A stretch of 64,000 nucleotides of DNA from Taxawa tesnikishii (nom. ined.) (GCA_030247885.1 JAPDRO010000031.1:16122-80121), one strand, 5' to 3'. Shown: positions 30,403 to 43,944, numbered from the stretch's first letter. Notes: generated from the sequence alone by a model not told the origin. Made by a program: numbers and translations.

Positions 30403-33103
30403 AAAGAGTGACTAAATTTGTTTTATCTTTTTTAGAACAAAACATGTACTTTTGGAGAAATCCTGTTAATAAACGAAGTGAATTGAAATATCTTAGTAAC
30501 TTTAGGAAAAGAAATCAAACGAGATTCTATTATTAGTGTGAACGAAAGTAGAAAAGCCTGCAAAGTAAAATGGATTTAAATCTGTTTGAATATAGGGAAC
30601 CTTCCTCTAAGGCTAAAAATGATATATAAGCGATAGTGAAAAGTACCGTGAGGTAAAATTTGAAATAGTAATTTTATAAGCAGCTCGAGTGAAATTTAAA
30701 TAAATAATAAGAGCGTACCTTTTGCATAATGGGTCAGCAAGTTAATTTTAGATGCAAGCAATGATTTTATGCGCTTTTCGCATAAAACTAGCTTAGATAA
30801 ACCAATTATGAAAAAATGAATAAGTATCTAGAATTAGACCCGAAGGCTAGTGATCTTACCATGGTCAGGGTTATAAAAGCTCGAACGGGTTATCGTTGTA
30901 TAGATATCCGAAGAATTGTGGTAAGTTAGTGAAAGACAAAACTGACTAGTATAGCTGGTTTTCCGCGAAACCTATATGAGTAGGTAATTTAATTAACATC
31001 TTAGCAGGTACAGAACTGTGATCTCGGACAATATCTTTTGATTTTGTCAACATCGGGGGGTTGTAGTGACTTTACCGGAGAGTATTTGCACTCGGAAGGG
31101 CAAAGATGAATGTTGAATAATCGGACATAGTGCGATAAGGTTGTATGTCTAAAGGGAAACAGCCCAGAACAAGAGTTAAGGTTCCAAAATTATTGTTGAG
31201 TGAAATTAAGGATGTTTTTTTTTAATACAATCAGGAAATAGGCTTAGAAGCGGCCATTTTTTGAAGACCTCGTAACAGAGCACTGATTAATTTTTTAGAA
31301 AAAAACACCGAAAATTTAACGGATCTAAACAATATACCGAAACCTTGTCCATAAATATAATATACTTATAATTCTATTTATGGGGTAGCGGAACGTTGGG
31401 TAAATCTTAGATGTAATCTTTTTAAGGTTACATAGCCTTTTTATTAAGTTAGGTGTGATCTTTATTAAGGTTTATACAAAACTTTTTAAAAAATTAGATA
31501 ACCCAAGTGAGAATGCTGACATGAGTAACGAAAAAGGAATATCCTCGCCTTAAGCTTATGGTATATTAATGAAGTAACGGCCTCTAAGTTTACTGACCTG
31601 CCCTAAAGGATTAAACGATGAGAAAATCTTAGGGGAAAAATCTTAATGAGGGTGAAAGCTTATTAAGATGTCTACAGGCTTAACCTAATTGAGTAAATTG
31701 GGTTCTGGAAAAAGCTTGTAGACGCTAACCATTGAAACATGGTACCTGATCTAACCGTACCTAGATACTATCACAAGTAAGCAAGTAGAGAATACAAAGG
31801 CGTTTGAGTGAACAATCATTAAGGAACTCGGCAAATTGACTACCGTAACTTCGGGATAAGGTGTGCCATTCTTCCTGATTAATATCAGGTTAAGAATAGG
31901 AGGCATAGAATGGTGTTGTACGACTGTTTAATAAAAACACAGCACTCTGCAAAGATAAAATATCAAAGTATTGAGTGTGATGTCTGCCCAATGTCGGCTG
32001 GATAACGGATTTACCTTGGTTTTTAACTGAGGTTTTGAAGGATACCCCGATTAATGGCGGCCTTACCTATGAGGGTCCTAAGGTAGCGAAATACCTTGGC
32101 CGTTAAATGCGGTCCTGCATGAATGACTTAACGATACAACAGCTGTCTCGATGATTGTCTCAGTGAAATTGGAATAGCAGTGCAGATACTGTTTACCTCT
32201 AGATAGACGAGAAGACCCTATGCAGCTTTACTGTTGCTAGTTATTGGATATGATCAAACAAGTTGTAGTGTATAAGGTAGTTGGTGAGATATAATTGAAA
32301 CACCTTTACTTAGTTTATCATATCAGAGATTACAGATGAAAAGTGGGTATTTCGAAAAATATTTTTTGATGTAGTATTCACCTAGTAGGTTAAGTCTCAA
32401 TACTTATCCAAAAAGGAAGAGGGGATAGATGGTTTTTACCATTTAGACCGGGAAACAGTGGCTAGTAGACGGTTTATGCGGGGCACAGATCCCACAAAAA
32501 GTACCTGGGTATATCCAAAGTTCATATTGTAAATTTGCTGGCTTAGGCTAGCAATTAAACATGTATAGGCTGGTTTTCGCTTTGGCGTTAGCTTGTACTG
32601 CATGTTTTTTATTTTAGTTTGTTATATTTTATCCTAGTACATACTATGATAATCTATTCAGTTATATATCTATTAAGTTAGATTTATTATATTTATTTTA
32701 AGTAAGATTTTAACTATATGGTGAATAGATGTAAATAAAACATTAATTAATTGTAAAAAATTAGTATTGTTTTTACTTGTTTTATTTTTATGCTTTTAGA
32801 TAATTATAAAACGACTTTTATATTTACTTATAAAGTTTAATGGCTAAATCTTGCTTTACTGTTTGACCTACAAGTCTATCAGTCGCGTAAGCGGGGCATA
32901 TGATCACAAGATGCATTAAGGAAAGGTCTTGGATTATAGAAAAAGTTACGCTAGGGATAACAGGCTAATTTGCGCAAGAGAGTACAAATTGAGTGCGCGG
33001 TTTGGCACCTCGATGTCGGCTTAGCTCATCCACATGAATGCAAAAATCATGAAGGGTTCGACTGTTCGTCGATTAAAGAGCTACATGAGCTGGGTTTAAT
33101 ACG
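30403..33103 (+). rRNA. rnl: large subunit ribosomal RNA, 3' end missing
   Basis: Conserved marks: GGGAAACAGCCCAGAACAAG, CCTAAGGTAGCGAAATACCT, GACGAGAAGACCCTATGCAG, ACGCTAGGGATAACAGGCTA and the peptidyl-transferase GAGCTGGGTTTAATACG at the very end. The sequence stops there at the N gap, so domain VI is lacking. No intron is seen in the part present. Expansion segments at 30521-30572, 31347-31509, 31565-31755 and 31860-31914 differ strongly from the right copy. A GCG-family element (CGCTTTGGCGTTAGC) lies inside at about 32578. The 5' end is estimated. Confidence 0.96.
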
Positions 33104-33603
33104 NNNNNNNNNNNNNNNNNNNNNNNNNNNNNNNNNNNNNNNNNNNNNNNNNNNNNNNNNNNNNNNNNNNNNNNNNNNNNNNNNNNNNNNNNNNNNNNNN
33201 NNNNNNNNNNNNNNNNNNNNNNNNNNNNNNNNNNNNNNNNNNNNNNNNNNNNNNNNNNNNNNNNNNNNNNNNNNNNNNNNNNNNNNNNNNNNNNNNNNNN
33301 NNNNNNNNNNNNNNNNNNNNNNNNNNNNNNNNNNNNNNNNNNNNNNNNNNNNNNNNNNNNNNNNNNNNNNNNNNNNNNNNNNNNNNNNNNNNNNNNNNNN
33401 NNNNNNNNNNNNNNNNNNNNNNNNNNNNNNNNNNNNNNNNNNNNNNNNNNNNNNNNNNNNNNNNNNNNNNNNNNNNNNNNNNNNNNNNNNNNNNNNNNNN
33501 NNNNNNNNNNNNNNNNNNNNNNNNNNNNNNNNNNNNNNNNNNNNNNNNNNNNNNNNNNNNNNNNNNNNNNNNNNNNNNNNNNNNNNNNNNNNNNNNNNNN
33601 NNN
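33104..33603. other. assembly gap of exactly 500 N
   Basis: A round number of unknown bases flanked by the same rnl sequence in opposite orientation. It is a scaffolding spacer, not measured distance. Confidence 0.97.
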
Positions 33604-36503
33604 CGTATTAAACCCAGCTCATGTAGCTCTTTAATCGACGAACAGTCGAACCCTTCATGATTTTTGCATTCATGTGGATGAGCTAAGCCGACATCGAGGT
33701 GCCAAACCGCGCACTCAATTTGTACTCTCTTGCGCAAATTAGCCTGTTATCCCTAGCGTAACTTTTTCTATAATCCAAGACCTTTCCTTAATGCATCTTG
33801 TGATCATATGCCCCGCTTACGCGACTGATAGACTTGTAGGTCAAACAGTAAAGCAAGATTTAGCCATTAAACTTTATAAGTAAATATAAAAGTCGTTTTA
33901 TAATTATCTAAAAGCATAAAAATAAAACAAGTAAAAACAATACTAATTTTTTACAATTAATTAATGTTTTATTTACATCTATTCACCATATAGTTAAAAT
34001 CTTACTTAAAATAAATATAATAAATCTAACTTAATAGATATATAACTGAATAGATTATCATAGTATGTACTAGGATAAAATATAACAAACTAAAATAAAA
34101 AACATGCAGTACAAGCTAACGCCAAAGCGAAAACCAGCCTATACATGTTTAATTGCTAGCCTAAGCCAGCAAATTTACAATATGAACTTTGGATATACCC
34201 AGGTACTTTTTGTGGGATCTGTGCCCCGCATAAACCGTCTACTAGCCACTGTTTCCCGGTCTAAATGGTAAAAACCATCTATCCCCTCTTCCTTTTTGGA
34301 TAAGTATTGAGACTTAACCTACTAGGTGAATACTACATCAAAAAATATTTTTCGAAATACCCACTTTTCATCTGTAATCTCTGATATGATAAACTAAGTA
34401 AAGGTGTTTCAATTATATCTCACCAACTACCTTATACACTACAACTTGTTTGATCATATCCAATAACTAGCAACAGTAAAGCTGCATAGGGTCTTCTCGT
34501 CTATCTAGAGGTAAACAGTATCTGCACTGCTATTCCAATTTCACTGAGACAATCATCGAGACAGCTGTTGTATCGTTAAGTCATTCATGCAGGACCGCAT
34601 TTAACGGCCAAGGTATTTCGCTACCTTAGGACCCTCATAGGTAAGGCCGCCATTAATCGGGGTATCCTTCAAAACCTCAGTTAAAAACCAAGGTAAATCC
34701 GTTATCCAGCCGACATTGGGCAGACATCACACTCAATACTTTGATATTTTATCTTTGCAGAGTGCTGTGTTTTTATTAAACAGTCGTACAACATTATTTT
34801 ATGTTTCCTCTTATCCTTAATTTAATTAAATCATACCTGTAAGGTATGTTAAACTAATGATAATGGCCCTCCTTATCCCGAAGTTACGGTAGTCAATTTG
34901 CCGAGTTCCTTAATGATTGTTCACTCAAACGCCTTTGTATTCTCTACTTGCTTACTTGTGATAGTATCTAGGTACGGTATATAGAAAAACCTTATTATAT
35001 TTACATTATATATTTGTATAATAGTCTTAATATATACAATAATGTAAAATATAAAAATAAAATATATCTTTTTTTTTTTTATAAAACTCTATTACATTCT
35101 ATTTAAACTATGTAATCTTGAAAACTTGTAACAAGAAATTAGATAGTAAATACAATATAACATATTGAGCTTTATTCATAAGACTATTAGTTTACATATA
35201 TTTTATTTTAAGTAAAAAATTTTCCAGAACCTTTATTACTTATTAAAGGTTTTGTTTTTTACTATTAAGTATTTTTTATAAAAATATCATCAAAATTACC
35301 TTTTGATTAATATATTTAGATACCGAAAATTAAATAAAATACCATAAGCTTAAGGCGAGGATATTCCTTTTTCGTTACTCATGTCAGCATTCTCTCTTGG
35401 ATTATATTAATGGATTAATTTAATTTTATTTAGTTTATTAATAATCCATATTTATTATTTCTTAAATAAGAAATAATAATTAATATTTATCCAATGTTCC
35501 GCTACCCCACATATACAATATTATTATTATATTAATGTGTACAAGGTTTCGGTATATTGTTTAGATCCGTTAAATTTTCGGTGTTTTTTTCTAAAAAATT
35601 AATCAGTGCTCTGTTACGAGGTCTTCAAAAAATGGCCGCTTCTAAGCCTATTTCCTGATTGTATTAAAAAAAAACATCCTTAATTTCACTCAACAATAAT
35701 TTTGGAACCTTAACTCTTGTTCTGGGCTGTTTCCCTTTAGACATACAACCTTATCGCACTATGTCCGATTATTCAACATTCATCTTTGCCCTTCCGAGTG
35801 CAAATACTCTCCGGTAAAGTCACTACAACCCCCCGATGTTGACAAAATCAAAAGATATTGTCCGAGATCACAGTTCTGTACCTGCTAAGATGTTAATTAA
35901 ATTACCTACTCATATAGGTTTCGCGGAAAACCAGCTATACTAGTCAGTTTTGTCTTTCACTAACTTACCACAATTCTTCGGATATCTATACAACGATAAC
36001 CCGTTCGAGCTTTTATAACCCTGACCATGGTAAGATCACTAGCCTTCGGGTCTAATTCTAGATACTTATTCATTTTTTCATAATTGGTTTATCTAAGCTA
36101 GTTTTATGCGAAAAGCGCATAAAATCATTGCTTGCATCTAAAATTAACTTGCTGACCCATTATGCAAAAGGTACGCTCTTATTATTTATTTAAATTTCAC
36201 TCGAGCTGCTTATAAAATTACTATTTCAAATTTTACCTCACGGTACTTTTCACTATCGCTTATATATCATTTTTAGCCTTAGAGGAAGGTTCCCCTATAT
36301 TCAAACAGATTTTAATCCATTTTACTTTTAACAAGTTTTGTTATTAGGCTTTTGTTATTTAGTTGACACCAAATAACAATCTCGTTTGATTTCTTTTCCT
36401 AAAGTTACTAAGATATTTCAATTCACTTCGTTTATTAACAGGATTTCTCCAAAAGTACATGTTTTGTTCTAAAAAAGATAAAACAAATTTAGTCACTCTT
36501 TTT
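33604..36503 (-). rRNA. rnl: large subunit ribosomal RNA, 3' end missing (copy 2)
   Basis: Same conserved core as 30403-33103, and cut at the same base. About 200 bases longer, because the expansion segments at 34793-34872, 34979-35343, 35394-35540 and 36322-36393 are different, mostly longer and more A+T-rich sequence. Otherwise nearly identical. Confidence 0.96.
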
Positions 36504-36650
36504 GATATATAGCTAATTATCCATAATAATTTCTTTATATACTTGCCATCATACGCTTAGCCAAAGCCTTGCGTTATGATGAAATTTTACATTACATATC
36601 AAATACATTACTAATGAAATTTATATAAATTATTAAAAAGCTTTTTTTTT

Positions 36651-36723
36651 TCGGGTCATTATGATTCGAACATAACTACTCCTCAACCCAAATGAGACGC
36701 CTAACCAACCCGGCCCTGACCCG
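36651..36723 (-). tRNA. trnP: tRNA-Pro(UGG) (copy 2)
   Basis: Same as 30182-30254, anticodon UGG. Confidence 0.92.
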
Positions 36724-36734
36724 TATATATTATT

Positions 36735-36822
36735 CAGAGAATATCCGATTCGAACGGATGTTAGTAGTTTGTACTAAAATAAGTTTCAAGCTTATCGCTA
36801 TAGACCACTCAGCCAATTCTCT
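36735..36822 (-). tRNA. trnS: tRNA-Ser(UGA) (copy 2)
   Basis: Same as 30083-30170, anticodon UGA. Confidence 0.94.
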
Positions 36823-37067
36823 CTTTTTTTAAAAACTTTAATTATTTTTTTAAAGTTTCATTATTTTACGTTAGTCCTCTAATGTTTTATAAAGTTTCAT
36901 TATTTTACGTTATAATCTCAGGTTATATAGAGTTTCATTATTTTACGTTACTCATCTTACATTATGTTACCTTACATTACGTTACTAATGTAATATATAG
37001 GTAAAATAAAAAACGGGGAGATTTAATCTACTTTTTAGCTATAAAATAAAAAACGGGAAGATTTAAT

Positions 37068-37443
37068 CTAGTTTTTAGCTATAAAATTGGACTGTTTACT
37101 CTCAATATGTAATGCATTTTTTCCCAGTTCAAATGCAAAACCTAATGTTAATACTAAAAAGAAAATAAGCATTACAATTAAACCAAATATTCCATTAACG
37201 TAACTACTAACTACATAAGGATATACAAGTAAGATTTCTAAATCAAATAATAAAAATAATAGAGCAAATATAAAGAAAGATATACTAAATTCACTTCTAT
37301 TTTGGCCAAGAAATGAATGAAATCCACACTCAAATGCACTATCCTTCTCCTGGTATGGATTGTGGGGAGCAAATATAATATTAACAGCTAATAAAATAAA
37401 AGCCAGAACAGGTATAAAAAAAGAAAAAAGTTTGGCTAGTCAT
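37068..37443 (-). CDS. nad3: NADH dehydrogenase subunit 3 (copy 2)
   Basis: As 29463-29837, but with one T more in the run before LVLTLGFAFELG, so the C-terminal half reads through without a break. Only the surplus T near the start (MTSQTFFFF to IPVLAF) remains. This shows that at least one left-copy frameshift is an artefact. Confidence 0.95.
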
Positions 37444-37444
37444 T

Positions 37445-39135
37445 TTATGGCTTGAATAATATTAGAGTTAAAATATTTGCTAAGTTAAATCACTCATTTG
37501 GTATGTATATAAACAGTAATAATATTAAAGTTAGAATTGAGATACTAATAGTTAATGCGCTAGATAATACTATGTTTTTAAGTTCAAATTTAACCGTTTC
37601 CTTTTTATTATTATTTGCATTAGAAATATAACCTTCTAAGTTTATGTTTTTTAAAGCGGGATTTATTTTATAATCATCTTTAAAGAAGAATATTTGTTTT
37701 ATTACATTTAAATAATAAACTGCTGAAATAACACTAGTAAGTATTGCCACTAAAGCCATAAATACGTAACCATTATCTAAAGCAGCACTTAGCACCATCT
37801 GTTTAGCAAAAAAACCAATTAGAGGAGGAACACCTACAAATGAAAAAAGTGTTATTGCTAAGCTTAAAGCTAAATATGTATTTATATAAAAGTAACCTTT
37901 GATTTGGCTAACTAGTTGTATAGGTGAATTGTTTCTGTCTTCTAAATTGTCTTTATGGTTTTCGTCATTATACACATAAAGGTAGAAAGAAAATCCAATA
38001 GTTACAAGTATTATAAAAGCATTTAAATTTGAAAGTGTATATGTTATAATATAAAATATGTATGCTTGTATAGACTCTATACTATTTATACTTAAAGCTA
38101 ATAATATAAACCCAACATGGCTTATAGTACTATACGCATACAATCTTTTTATTCTAAATTGAGTCAGACCTAGAACTGACCCTATTATTAAAGAAAATAA
38201 ACTACTAATAAGTAAACAATTTACTCAAGTAAAAGAAAAAATACTTCTTTCTGTGTAATACACCAATTCTAAAAAGAAAATAAAAATAGATATTTTGGCT
38301 ATTATTGCAACAAAAGTTGTTACTATAGTAGGTATAGCATCGTATACGTCCGGACTTCAAAAATGGAATGGAGCCGCACTTATTTTAAATAAAAATCCTA
38401 CAGATAGGATTATTAAAGATAAATTTATATATCAAGGACTGTATCATGAATATAATACATTATAGTAATCAGGGTATACTTCAGATAAATTACTAACTAC
38501 ATACAGACCTTCAAGGTTTGTAGTTCCTGAATTGGCATATAATAAACTTGATCCTAATAAAATAAAACAAGAAGATAATCCACCTAGTAAAAAATAAGTT
38601 AACCCCCTCTAGTTGCATGTTCTGAATCTCTATACAATGTAGAAAGGATATATAACCCATAACTCTGAAGTTCTATAGATAAAAATATGGAAACCAGATC
38701 GCTTGAGCTCATTAAAAATACTGCACCACTCAAAACAAAAACAATTATTAAAGAATACTCAATTATTCTAAAAGGTTCTGCCATTTTATTAGAGATTTGT
38801 GTTTTGTTATATTCAAATTTATTTGAATATAATATTGAAGGAAATGAGACTTCTGGTATATATACTTTTCTAGGATAAAAAGATGTTATAGTTAATATAA
38901 TTGAACTAATGATAAAAATAAACATATCAAAGCTTTGTGTAATGGCTGTTACATGAAACAAACCCCCGTATAAACCTATACCCTTAGCATAGCTTAAAAC
39001 AAATAAATTATTTAAACTTAGTAAAGATATAGAGATTAAAGTTACCATTACAATTCTTGAAAATAAGATAGATTTGTCTTTTCTAGAGGTTAGAGCATTT
39101 GAAAGTAGTAAATAAGATAATAAAGTTAATAACAT
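37445..39135 (-). CDS. nad2: NADH dehydrogenase subunit 2 (copy 2)
   Basis: Same protein as 27771-29461 in both halves, and the same single-base break in the G-run after ATRGG (about 38603-38607). Starts at ATG 39133-39135, one base after tRNA-Val. Confidence 0.95.
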
Positions 39136-39136
39136 G

Positions 39137-39209
39137 TAAGAAATAGGTGATTTGAACACCTAACCTCTCGTGTGTAAAACGGTTGCTCTACCAATTGAGC
39201 TAATTTCTT
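39137..39209 (-). tRNA. trnV: tRNA-Val(UAC) (copy 2)
   Basis: Same as 27697-27769, anticodon UAC, between cob and nad2. Confidence 0.93.
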
Positions 39210-39218
39210 TTTTATTTT

Positions 39219-40409
39219 TTACAAGGTTGTATTTTTGTTCAAAGATGGTTTTTTATCATAGCTAGCTAATTCAACTAAACTATTTTCAATAATACTAACT
39301 ACAGGTACTATTACAAAGAAGTGTGCAAAGTATAAAACAGTTGAGATTTGTCCAAATTCAATAAATGGAGTTTCAACGTGTTTTGCACCTAATTGCATTA
39401 ATACTAAGAAATTAGCAACAAAAATATAGAATGCTATTTTACTTAAAGGTCTAAATTGTATACCTCTACTTCTACTTAAATCTGTAAATGGCATAGCTAA
39501 TAATATTAAAATAGCTGAAAACATAGCAATAACACCTAATAATTTGTTAGGTATAGATCTTAAAATAGCATAGAAAGGTAATAAGTATCATTCCGGAACA
39601 ATAGCAGGTGGAGTTTGCATTGGATTAGCCATAACATAATTTTCACTATCACCTAATGCGTTAGGCATGAAGAATACAAATACAGATAATACTATAAAGA
39701 AAATAAATACAGTAACTAAATCTTTAAATACAAAGTAAGGAGCGAAAGGTAATCTATCATAATTACCAGAAATACCTAAAGGATTACCAGATCCTACAGT
39801 ATCGTGCATTGCTATTAAATGCATTATTACTAATGCAGCTAAAACAAAAGGTAATAAGAAATGTAATGCAAAGAATCTATTTAATGTAGCATTATTTACA
39901 GAGAAACCACCTCATATAAATTCAACTATATCTTGACCTATTCAAGGTATAGCACTCATAAGATTAGTAATAACTGTAGCACCTCATAAACTCATTTGAC
40001 CATAAGGTAAAACATAACCTAAGAAAGCTGTAGCCATCATAACAATAAGAATTATTGTACCAATAGCTCATGTTAATGTTCTAGGTGATTTATAAGATCC
40101 ATAATATAAACCTCTACCTATGTGTAAATACACTAAAAAGAAGAAAGCTGAAGCTGTATTAGAGTGTAAATAACGAACTAATCAACCATTATTTACGTCT
40201 CTCATAATATGTTCTACTGAATTAAATGCTTCTAATACACTAGGTGTATAGTGCATAGCTAATGTAACACCTGTTACTATTTGTATTATTAAACATAGAC
40301 CTAATAAAGATCCAAAGTTTCATAAATAACTTATATTAGCAGGTTGTGGTGAATCTATTACATATCCATTAGCTAAACTAATAAGAGGATGACTTTTTAA
40401 AATTCTCAT
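39219..40409 (-). CDS. cob: cytochrome b, alternative allele (copy 2)
   Basis: 396 residues, intact frame. Equal to the left copy except for about 84 bases at 40036-40119, where it reads [19 protein letters not shown] and then TIILIV in place of [19 protein letters not shown] and VVIFIL. About 27 base differences give ten amino-acid changes, most of them conservative, so both forms look functional. The sequence on both sides is identical. Confidence 0.97.
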
Positions 40410-40545
40410 TTTATTATATAGTTTACATTTATTTTTTCTAAAAATCTTTATATGCGTATGCGTATATATATTTAATTAAACTTTACTTTTTATATATTAT
40501 TTTATTCTATAATTTTATTTTAGCGTTTTTTTCTAAAAACCGTTA

Positions 40546-40922
40546 AAGTGAGAAAAAAAACCTTAATTACTATTATTCTGGTGAAACTAATAATATAATT
40601 AAGTATTACGGTTGATCTGGGTTTAAAGGTCTATATGTTAATAGTAATGGAGTCCAAATATTAGAGCAACATGACACTTTTAAGCCTCAGTTAACATACT
40701 ATGATTATTTAAAAGCTAGCCCCTATGAAAAACACAGTGTCCACGTAATTTTAACTTGGATGGGTACCTTACATGGTGTGCCTAATGTAGAGGGAAAATC
40801 CTTAATATTATCTGAATTACAAGCTAGTAAAAATCCGTTTAAGCATAATCACACATTAGGTACTTTTCAGGGTGATAAGGTTAAAATTCTGCATAATGGT
40901 AAAAAAATTATGCAGATTTTTT
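40546..40922 (+). CDS. unidentified ORF fragment (copy 2)
   Basis: Same reading as 25985-26361, ending HNGKKIMQIF here because the A-run near the stop is one base different; no ATG near the start. Function unknown. Confidence 0.4.
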
Positions 40923-41129
40923 AAAAATAAAATAAAAATAAAATAAAATATATAGCGCTTTTTTAAAAATAAAATAAAAATAAAATATATAGCGCTTTTT
41001 TAAAAATAAAAAATATAAAAATTTAATTATATTTTATATATTATATAGCTAAACATTTAGCTATTTTGAATATTAGGCTAAGTTTCTCATTAGTAATGTA
41101 ATGGTATTATAAACTAATAAAAACATAAA

Positions 41130-42665
41130 AATATTGAGTTTGATGATGGCTCTGATTGAACGCTGTCCAAGTACTTGACACATGCTAATCGTACGTCATA
41201 GGATTAATCCTATGAAGTGGTGTACAGGTGAGTAAATGAAGTTATAGCTGCCTTAGAGTAAGGAAAAAATCCCTTATACGATTTTTTTTGAATAAAAAAA
41301 TGAAAAGAAAATAAAATTTCGCTTTAAGATGTTTATAACTATCTCGGGTAAGTAGTAGTTAAGGTAATTGCTTAACTAGCTGAAATCCGTAGTCGTGACT
41401 GAGAGGTCGATCGACCACATTGGGTCTGAAAAAACCCCAATGCGTATTAGTACAGCAGTGAGGAATATTGGTCAATGGCCGAAAGGCTGAACCAGTAACT
41501 TGGAAGAATGTAAGTGTATTATAGTAATACAGTAACGATTAACTCGTATAAAATTCTAAATAGGATAATGATAATGACAATTTCCTATTTATAAGTCTTG
41601 ACCAAATTACGTGCCAGCAGTCGCGGTAATACGTAGAAGACTAGTGTTAGTCATCTTTATTAGGTTTAAAGGGTACCTAGACGGTATATCAAGCCCCTAA
41701 AGGGAACGGATATTCTAGAGTTTTATGTGAGAGGTATATATTAGTACTATTGGTGTAGAGATGAAATTCTTTGATACTAATGGAACGGATAACAGCGAAG
41801 GCATCCTTCTATGTAAAAACTGACGTTGAGGGACGAAGGCTTGGGTAGCAATAAGGATTAGATACCCTAGTAGTCCAAGCAGAAAATGATGAATGTCATA
41901 GATTAACCGGGGCAAATGACGTGTGCAAGCTTGCTTAGGTTAAAAGCCAAATGCAACTGACCTTGCATAGCTGGTTAGTATGCGTCAGTCTTTAGCACAT
42001 CGATCTATAAATGAAAGTGTAAGCATTCCACCTCAAGAGTAATATGGCAACATATAAACTGAAATCATTAGACCGTTTCTGAAACCAGTAGTGAAGTATG
42101 TTATTTAATTCGATGATCCGCGAAAAACCTTACCACAGTTTGAATAACATTAAATTGTACAAGCGCTGCACGGCTGTCTTTAGTTAATGTCGTGAGATTC
42201 TGGTTAGATCCATTAAATTAACGTAAACCCTGACTTTATTTGTTATTATAAAGTAGTTCTCCGCTATACTGGATGTGATAATAGGGATTAAGACAAGTCA
42301 TCATGGCCTAAATACTGTGGGCTATAGACGTGCCACATACGCCTTAACAAAGAGAGGCAAAAATGCGAATTTGAGCTAATCTCCAAAGTTGGATATAATA
42401 TGGATTGTAGTCTGTAACTCGACTACATGAATAAGGAATTACTAGTAATCGTGAATCACCATCGTCACGGTGAATCTAATCTCAGCTAGGTACTAACCAC
42501 TCGTCAGGCGCTGAAAGGAGTATGTGCAATAAGTTTGGTTTCTTGTTAATCTCCCCTCATCGTAAAAAGGCGATGATATTTTTTCAAGCAATCTTCGTAT
42601 GCATGACTTTGATTGGTGTTAAGTCGAAATATGGTTCGTGTAATGGAAATTGCACGGGATGAATA
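41130..42665 (+). rRNA. rns: small subunit ribosomal RNA (copy 2)
   Basis: Same marks as the left copy (CCAGCAGTCGCGGTAATACG, TTAGATACCCTAGTAGTCC). Differs in a six-base cluster at about 41379-41410 near the 5' domain. Confidence 0.97.
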
Positions 42666-42710
42666 AAAATTAACCACACACCCAACCCCATTAATAAATA
42701 AAAAAATAAA

Positions 42711-42796
42711 AGGAAGGTTCCATTTGTTGGTATGATGGGTTGAGCTGTAAACTCAATGGCTGTAGGCCATCGAAGGTTCGATTCCTTTTCTTCCTA
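42711..42796 (+). tRNA. trnY: tRNA-Tyr(GUA) (copy 2)
   Basis: Same as 24112-24197. Confidence 0.94.
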
Positions 42797-42814
42797 TAGT
42801 TATATTTATTTAAA

Positions 42815-42885
42815 GCCCTTATAGCTCAACGGTAGAGCGGAATACTGTTAATATTTTGATAGATGTTCGATTCATCTTAAGGGCT
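42815..42885 (+). tRNA. trnN: tRNA-Asn(GUU) (copy 2)
   Basis: Same tRNA as 24022-24092; the 5' flank is TTATTTAAA here instead of the left copy's ATATATTA, a small local difference. Confidence 0.93.
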
Positions 42886-43192
42886 TAAGATATTTTTAGT
42901 TTGAATGTTTGTATATTAACTTTAAATTTACAATAAATTATATTATATAATATTTATATCTAGCGCTTTTTTTTGCGTTAAAAAAGTAACTTACTTTTTA
43001 GTTATTTTTTAAAAAAATTTTATAAATTTTTTTATAATAAATTATACATATAGCGCTTTTTTTTGCGTTAAAAAAGTAATTTACTTATATAGTTATTATA
43101 CAGTATTTATCTAAAGATGTTTTATTATCTTTTACTTTTTATATTTTGCATATAAACTAGAGATTAAATAGACATTAATTTTTAATTATATT

Positions 43193-43944
43193 ATGCTTAA
43201 TCTATTAGAGAATTTCTTTATTTATTGTGACGCCCCTAGAGCGTGAGGTGTATATTTCAAGATAGTGCGAGTCCTCAGATGGAAGCACTGGTTGAATTAC
43301 ATGACAACATTATGTTTTACTTAGTTATTATACTTTTTGGTGTAGGTTGAATATTACTATCTGTAATTAGAAATTATGTATACAGCAAATCTCCTATAAG
43401 TAATAAATACCTTAATCACGGTACACTTATAGAATTAATTTGAACTATTACACCTGCATTTATATTAATATTAATCGCATTCCCTTCATTCAAATTATTA
43501 TATTTAATGGATGAAGTTACTGACCCATCTTTAACTGTATTTGTAGAAGGTCATCAATGATATTGAAGTTACCAATACCCAGATTTCTTAAGCGAGGATG
43601 AAGAAGAATTAGAATTTGATTCTTATCTAGTTCCTGAATCAGATCTGGAAGACGGAGCTTTAAGAAATTTAGAAGTGGATAACAGGGTTATATTACCTGA
43701 ACTTACACATGTGAGATTTATTATTTCTTCTGGTGACGTAATACACTCATATGCCTGCCCAGCTTTAGGGATTAAATGTGATGCCTACCCGGGTAGATTA
43801 AATCAAGTGTCTGTTCTTATTAATAGAGAAGGAACATTCTTTGGACAATGTTCAGAAATCTGTGGTATTTTACATAGTTCTATGCCTATAGTTATCCAGT
43901 CAATTTCCCTAGAAAAATTCTTAACTTGATTACAAGAACAGTAA
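43193..43944 (+). CDS. cox2: cytochrome c oxidase subunit 2 (copy 2)
   Basis: Same as 22963-23714, including the one-base loss in T-run 43255-43257 between YCDAPRAWGV and [12 protein letters not shown]. Without it the gene would seem to start at 43279. Confidence 0.95.

Noticed and set aside
32970-33737. Long reading frames running into the N gap on both strands
   Set aside because: They are conserved rnl sequence followed by unknown bases; the frames have no meaning.
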